From Maniola hyperantus (taxonomy: Eukaryota; Arthropoda; Insecta; Lepidoptera; Nymphalidae), in contig NC_048549.1 in the NCBI RefSeq assembly GCF_902806685.2, forward strand, positions 10,557,594-10,621,593: 64,000 nucleotides of DNA, in the 5' to 3' direction. Numbering within the stretch: the first letter of the stretch is position 1; every line of letters starts with the position of its first letter. The notes below the pieces were generated by a model that saw only the letters and a list, made by a program, of their open reading frames with translations, had not been told where the DNA came from and made no database searches. Shown here piece after piece: positions 60,557-64,000 of this stretch. A program made the position numbers and the translations under genes.

Positions 60557-60943
60557 CGTAATCAAGATATTATCTTCTCGTCCAAAATTTCTCAGTGCCC
60601 AAAGACCAGTCTTCAAACATTGCGTGTTGCCTGAGATATGGATCCGAGACATTTATGGTCCCTAACTATATGATCCTCCTAAAAAAGTTCAGAGTCACTC
60701 AGCGGATGAAGAGAGCTGCATGCATGGAAATATCTAAGATCATTAAATGCTTCAAAAATGTTATATAACTGCTATAAAACTTAAACACGTTCATAATAAA
60801 ATTTTATCTCTTTCACAGAATATGCGCTTAACTTTTAAGTTTCAGGTCGATCGTAACCGCTTTTCTACATCGTTCGAAAATTAATCGACCGTTAACTGAT
60901 AATACTTTGTAATAGCTTTAAAAACGGTATAATCAGTACTTTT
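60557..60943. other. Intergenic, nothing recognised
   Basis: No gene or known repeat seen. Confidence 0.4.
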
Positions 60944-60944
60944 A

Positions 60945-61142
60945 CTTACTTATTATAAATGCGAAAGTGTGTTTGTTTTTAGGTTTGTTGGTTGGTTGAT
61001 TTATTGGTTTGTTGGTTTGTCCTTCAATCACGTTACAACGGTGCAACGGATCGACGTGATTTTTTGCAAAGACCTGGAGAGTGACATAGGCTCTTTATCC
61101 CGGAAAATCAATCAGTTCCCACGGGATTTTAAAAACGTAAAC
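60945..61142 (-). repeat. RTE-type 3' tail repeat
   Basis: CTTATTATAAATGCGAAAGT, CCTTCAATCACGTTACAACG and GGATCGACGTGATTTTTTGC. Confidence 0.8.
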
Positions 61143-61334
61143 CTGGTTTTGCAATAAATGAAGTTCTCATCCTAATTCTAGAAACGTTATCGAGAATCGA
61201 GATGCGCAAATTCTACTAAACCTATAGGAATATAACAAAGCAGCCGAAAGTAATTCAGTGTAATGGCGGTCGGAATCGCCTTGGGATTACCTCGAATAGT
61301 CCCACTCGAAAGTTGAAAGTTGAAAGAAAATGAA

Positions 61335-61475
61335 AATATAGCCTATGTCACTCTCCAGGTCTTTAACAATACCCATACAAAAAACCACGTCAATCCTTTG
61401 CTCCGTAGTGACGTGATTGAAGGACAAACCAACAAACAAACACACTTTCGCATTTATAATATGGGTACTGATATT
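61335..61475 (+). repeat. RTE-type 3' tail repeat (partial)
   Basis: ATATAGCCTATGTCACTCTC and GTGACGTGATTGAAGGACAA to TTTCGCATTTATAATATGGG. Confidence 0.8.
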
Positions 61476-61479
61476 ATAT

Positions 61480-61945
61480 GAAATACAGATAGGTTGTACA
61501 ATAAATAGCCTTTAGTGTTACTATTCTTATGTGTTCTATAGGTATGCGTTTGCGCATCTGATTGAGTTGAAACTCTGTACCTACAGTCGTTGCGAGTGTT
61601 AACACTTTCGTGAAGATGTCGTTTGGAACGAAGTGCCTCAGGCCCATTATTGTCTCACAGTGTTTCGAAACTCGAAATCTATCAACGTGGTCGAGTGTAA
61701 ATTCGTACTAGGCCTGCTGAAATTTAACGCTAATGTTCTCGCTAATGGATCGAGGACGGATTTGAGAGGGCTCTCAGATTCCTGGCCGATGAAAGAATAC
61801 TTCGCCCAATTCCAATTAATATTGGGGTGTATAAAAATAAATACCGATTTAATTTTTTTCTTTCATTAACCCCATAAGTAAATATGTTTTCTCTGTAAGT
61901 GAATTTTGTAATTCTTTGAGAGAAATAAATAATTCTTTAACCTGA
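61480..61945 (+). other. Unassigned sequence with a 78-codon open frame
   Basis: The frame at 61633-61869 starts MPQAHYCLTVFRNSKSIN; no domain, signal or splice context recognised. Probably chance. Confidence 0.3.
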
Positions 61946-61949
61946 ACCC

Positions 61950-62015
61950 CGCCGTCTATGAACATTCGCATAGGAACCTCTAATCCGCTGCTGGCTTTTC
62001 TCTCTCTTTGCGTCG
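61950..62015 (-). repeat. Remnant of the 50-53 kb LINE family 3' end
   Basis: CCCCGCCGTCTATGAACATT and CCTCTAATCCGCTGCTGGCT parallel ACCGCCGTCCATGAACATTT and the following bases at 50099. Confidence 0.5.
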
Positions 62016-62525
62016 TGACCCCTTTTCCAATACTCACATAATGGTAGAGGTTTTCTTGGATGTGGCGGGTTCCCAAATCCTTCCGCATAGGTACAACTTG
62101 TCTGAGAGAGTGAGATTTTGACTTTTACGACTTCTAGGCTTTTAGAATATGTCTACAAGATTTCATTGAGTTTGATTGGTTAATATTATTAGAGGAACTT
62201 CTCAGTATTGTCCCTATTTATAAATAAAGCTTATTAACAAGTCGATAGCACGCCGTCTTCGTTGCCCTAGATATCTAAGAGGAAGAAAGTTAAAATTTGT
62301 TAGAGTGCTCTCCAACTCCAAGCCAGTACCTAATTGGCAGGAGATTACTCAGAAATGGGGCACGAGACATTAGTAAGTGAGTTAAGATATCTTTCTGATA
62401 TAGCCCAGACGTTACATTACTTTTAACTTAAATTCATTTTATTTAGCTGTAGGTACAATTGCGTCTCTGATCGTGAGGATGTTTTTTTAAATGTTTTTAT
62501 TTCTGGTTTCTGTTATAATAATATT
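62016..62525. other. Intergenic, nothing recognised
   Basis: No gene or known repeat seen. Confidence 0.4.
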
Positions 62526-62526
62526 A

Positions 62527-62690
62527 TCTAAATATATAAAAGGAAAAGTGACTGACTGACTGATCTATCTACGCACAGCTCAAACTACTTGGACCATATG
62601 GACAGATCAGGCTGGGCGTGTTGATAGCTAAATTATGACATAGACATCCGCTAAGAACGGATTTTTGAAAATTCTCAGTGTTCAAGGCTG
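62527..62690 (+). repeat. GGTGACTGACTGACTG-family repeat
   Basis: ATATATAAAAGGAAAAGTGA, GATCTATCTACGCACAGCTC and GACATAGACATCCGCTAAGA. Confidence 0.75.
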
Positions 62691-63200
62691 AATTATATTG
62701 GTTGGTTCTACATTGCTGCTTCACTGAGTGATATTAAAATATTTTTTCGTAAAAATCTTTCAATGGATTAAAAGCATATGAGAAAATGAGCTCGGTGGCT
62801 ATCGAATTACCACGCGGAGTTAGCGAATTGCGCGCCGCACCGATCGTCATATGATAAGATCCGAGATAGCTATTTAACTAATCTTTCTACAAAATAGACC
62901 TTTTTATACAATGATTTATCTAGCAAATACCTTTGTATAAAATTGAAATATTGGCATAACTACTCTCGCAAAAAAGTTGACCTTCCCACCGAAACTTTAT
63001 TCAGCAAAAATTCAATTGTACAAATGATATATCGCTACAGCTACACCCACATAAAACGTGAAAAATGGCGAAATAAGTCCTACCTTATTTAAAGTAGAAC
63101 CAGCTTCTATCCTCCTATTAGTAGAAGTATTACCTATTTACTAGATATTATTAGTGTGGGATATGTTTTCTTAAATATGGCCTGAATAGGAAAACCGCAT
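62691..63200. other. Intergenic, nothing recognised
   Basis: No gene or known repeat seen. Confidence 0.4.
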
Positions 63201-63207
63201 TTCTTCG

Positions 63208-63380
63208 TCAACAATCGATAGACGTCCACAGTTGGACATAGGTCTCGTGTAGGGGCTTCCACCCGCCAGCGGCTCTCAGTGACTCATTTCATGTCATGCT
63301 AATCCAGCGCTTTCAGGTGCATGGTCTAAGTTACCTATCAGTTCTTCGAACTATGTACCACTTCAATTTGCAACGGTCCC
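63208..63380 (-). repeat. RTE-type ORF2 C-terminal remnant
   Basis: CAATCGATAGACGTCCACAG, GACATAGGTCTCGTGTAGGG and TTCGAACTATGTACCAC; degenerate. Confidence 0.6.
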
Positions 63381-63394
63381 CAGGTTAAAAATAA

Positions 63395-63590
63395 ATAGTG
63401 CATCATTGTCATCATGATCAACCCATTACGGGCCCTGAGTACGGGTCTTCTCTCAGAGTGAGAAGGGTTTAGTGATAGTCTGCCACGCTGGTCCAATGTG
63501 GATTAGCAGACTTCACACCCCTTTGAGAACATGAAGAACTTTTAGGCATGCAGGTTTCCTCACGATGTTTTCCTTCACCGTTAAATAATA
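63395..63590 (-). repeat. SINE tail fragment (second family)
   Basis: CATCATGATCAACCCATTAC, GTCTTCTCTCAGAGTGAGAA and CTCACGATGTTTTCCTTCAC; head missing. Confidence 0.7.
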
Positions 63591-63690
63591 CACTAAAACG
63601 ATAGATTCCTAAATTTTAGGTTTGGTCTTTGTCGGTACAATGGTAACTAGCTAAGTAGGTAATCAGTCAGTCAGCTCTTCCATTTATATA

Positions 63691-63886
63691 CAGGGTATTG
63701 GGTAACCAGAACGCTGGCAAAAATGAAGACAGGAAATAGTACTGATGATTACGGATATGATACCACAAAAAGTCAATGCCCCGTTGTAGGCGGGGCATTG
63801 ACCCGAGTTTTTCATGCAAATAGTTATTGGTATTGGATTGTGTTTAGTTAGTACAACAATAACGCTAAGTTTTTGCCAGCGTCCTG
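63691..63886. mobile_element. CAGGGTGTAACC MITE, shortened copy
   Basis: CAGGGTATTGGGTAACCAGA then ACGCTGGCAAAAAT left; AACGCTAAGTTTTTGCCAGC right. Inner pair CAATGCCCCGTTG and CGGGGCATTG. 196 bp against 368 bp in the copy at 49073. Confidence 0.8.
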
Positions 63887-64000
63887 AATAAAGAAGATTA
63901 GAACTTTTACAGCCATAGCCTACAACTGATAAGAAACAATCACGTAAAACACACCTCCCTATCTCCCTATTTGTTTGCGGTGGGAAAAGTACTAATAGCA

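Overview
This window is nuclear DNA from an insect, almost certainly a lepidopteran (moth or butterfly). It is intron-rich with GT-AG splicing and about 60 percent AT. It is packed with repeat families I recognise from moth and butterfly genomes: the CGCGACTTCGTCCGCG 3'-tail family, the GGCCAAGTGCGAGTC family, tRNA-derived SINEs, RTE and Jockey/CR1-like LINEs, and many fold-back MITEs. I see no bacterial features, CRISPR arrays or true rRNA/tRNA genes.

Three conserved genes fill the left half. (1) Src64B, a Src-family non-receptor tyrosine kinase, on the + strand. Its exons lie at 1171-1308, 2690-2900, 3564-3817, 4226-4413 and 4824-5558; the N-terminal myristoylation exon lies outside the window. 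(2) Papst2/SLC35B3, a Golgi PAPS transporter, on the - strand. Its five exons are 17155-17456, 15457-15683, 14644-14870, 13824-14005 and 11780-11957. The last was found by joining phases across an intron stuffed with nested retroelements. (3) MARCHF6 (TEB4/Doa10), an ER-membrane RING-CH ubiquitin ligase, on the + strand, with ten exons from 18403 to 30151 coding about 868 residues. All phases join and the RING-CH and C-terminal motifs are intact. Papst2 and MARCHF6 are head to head, with 946 bp between their start codons.

The right half (about 30.2-64 kb) has no host gene that I can support. It is an accumulation of transposable elements. The main ones are a non-LTR retrotransposon with an uninterrupted 988-residue endonuclease-reverse transcriptase frame (50098-53064, - strand), and a 1997-bp LTR-flanked element with no gag-pol frame that carries a 78-bp internal tandem repeat (43481-45477). 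There is also a hAT-type MITE with a perfect 8-bp target duplication (46730-46891), several families of TA-flanked MITEs, SINEs with tRNA-like heads, and LINE 3' fragments nested in one another.

I do not see a new multi-gene system. The items most worth a second look are the small LTR element with hairpin-bearing tandem repeats, two decayed copies of part of the Src64B SH3 exon in the following intron, near-perfect palindromes, nested insertions that give a relative insertion order, and a minisatellite in the MARCHF6 3' UTR. Repeat family names below are from recognition of the sequence, not from a database search.
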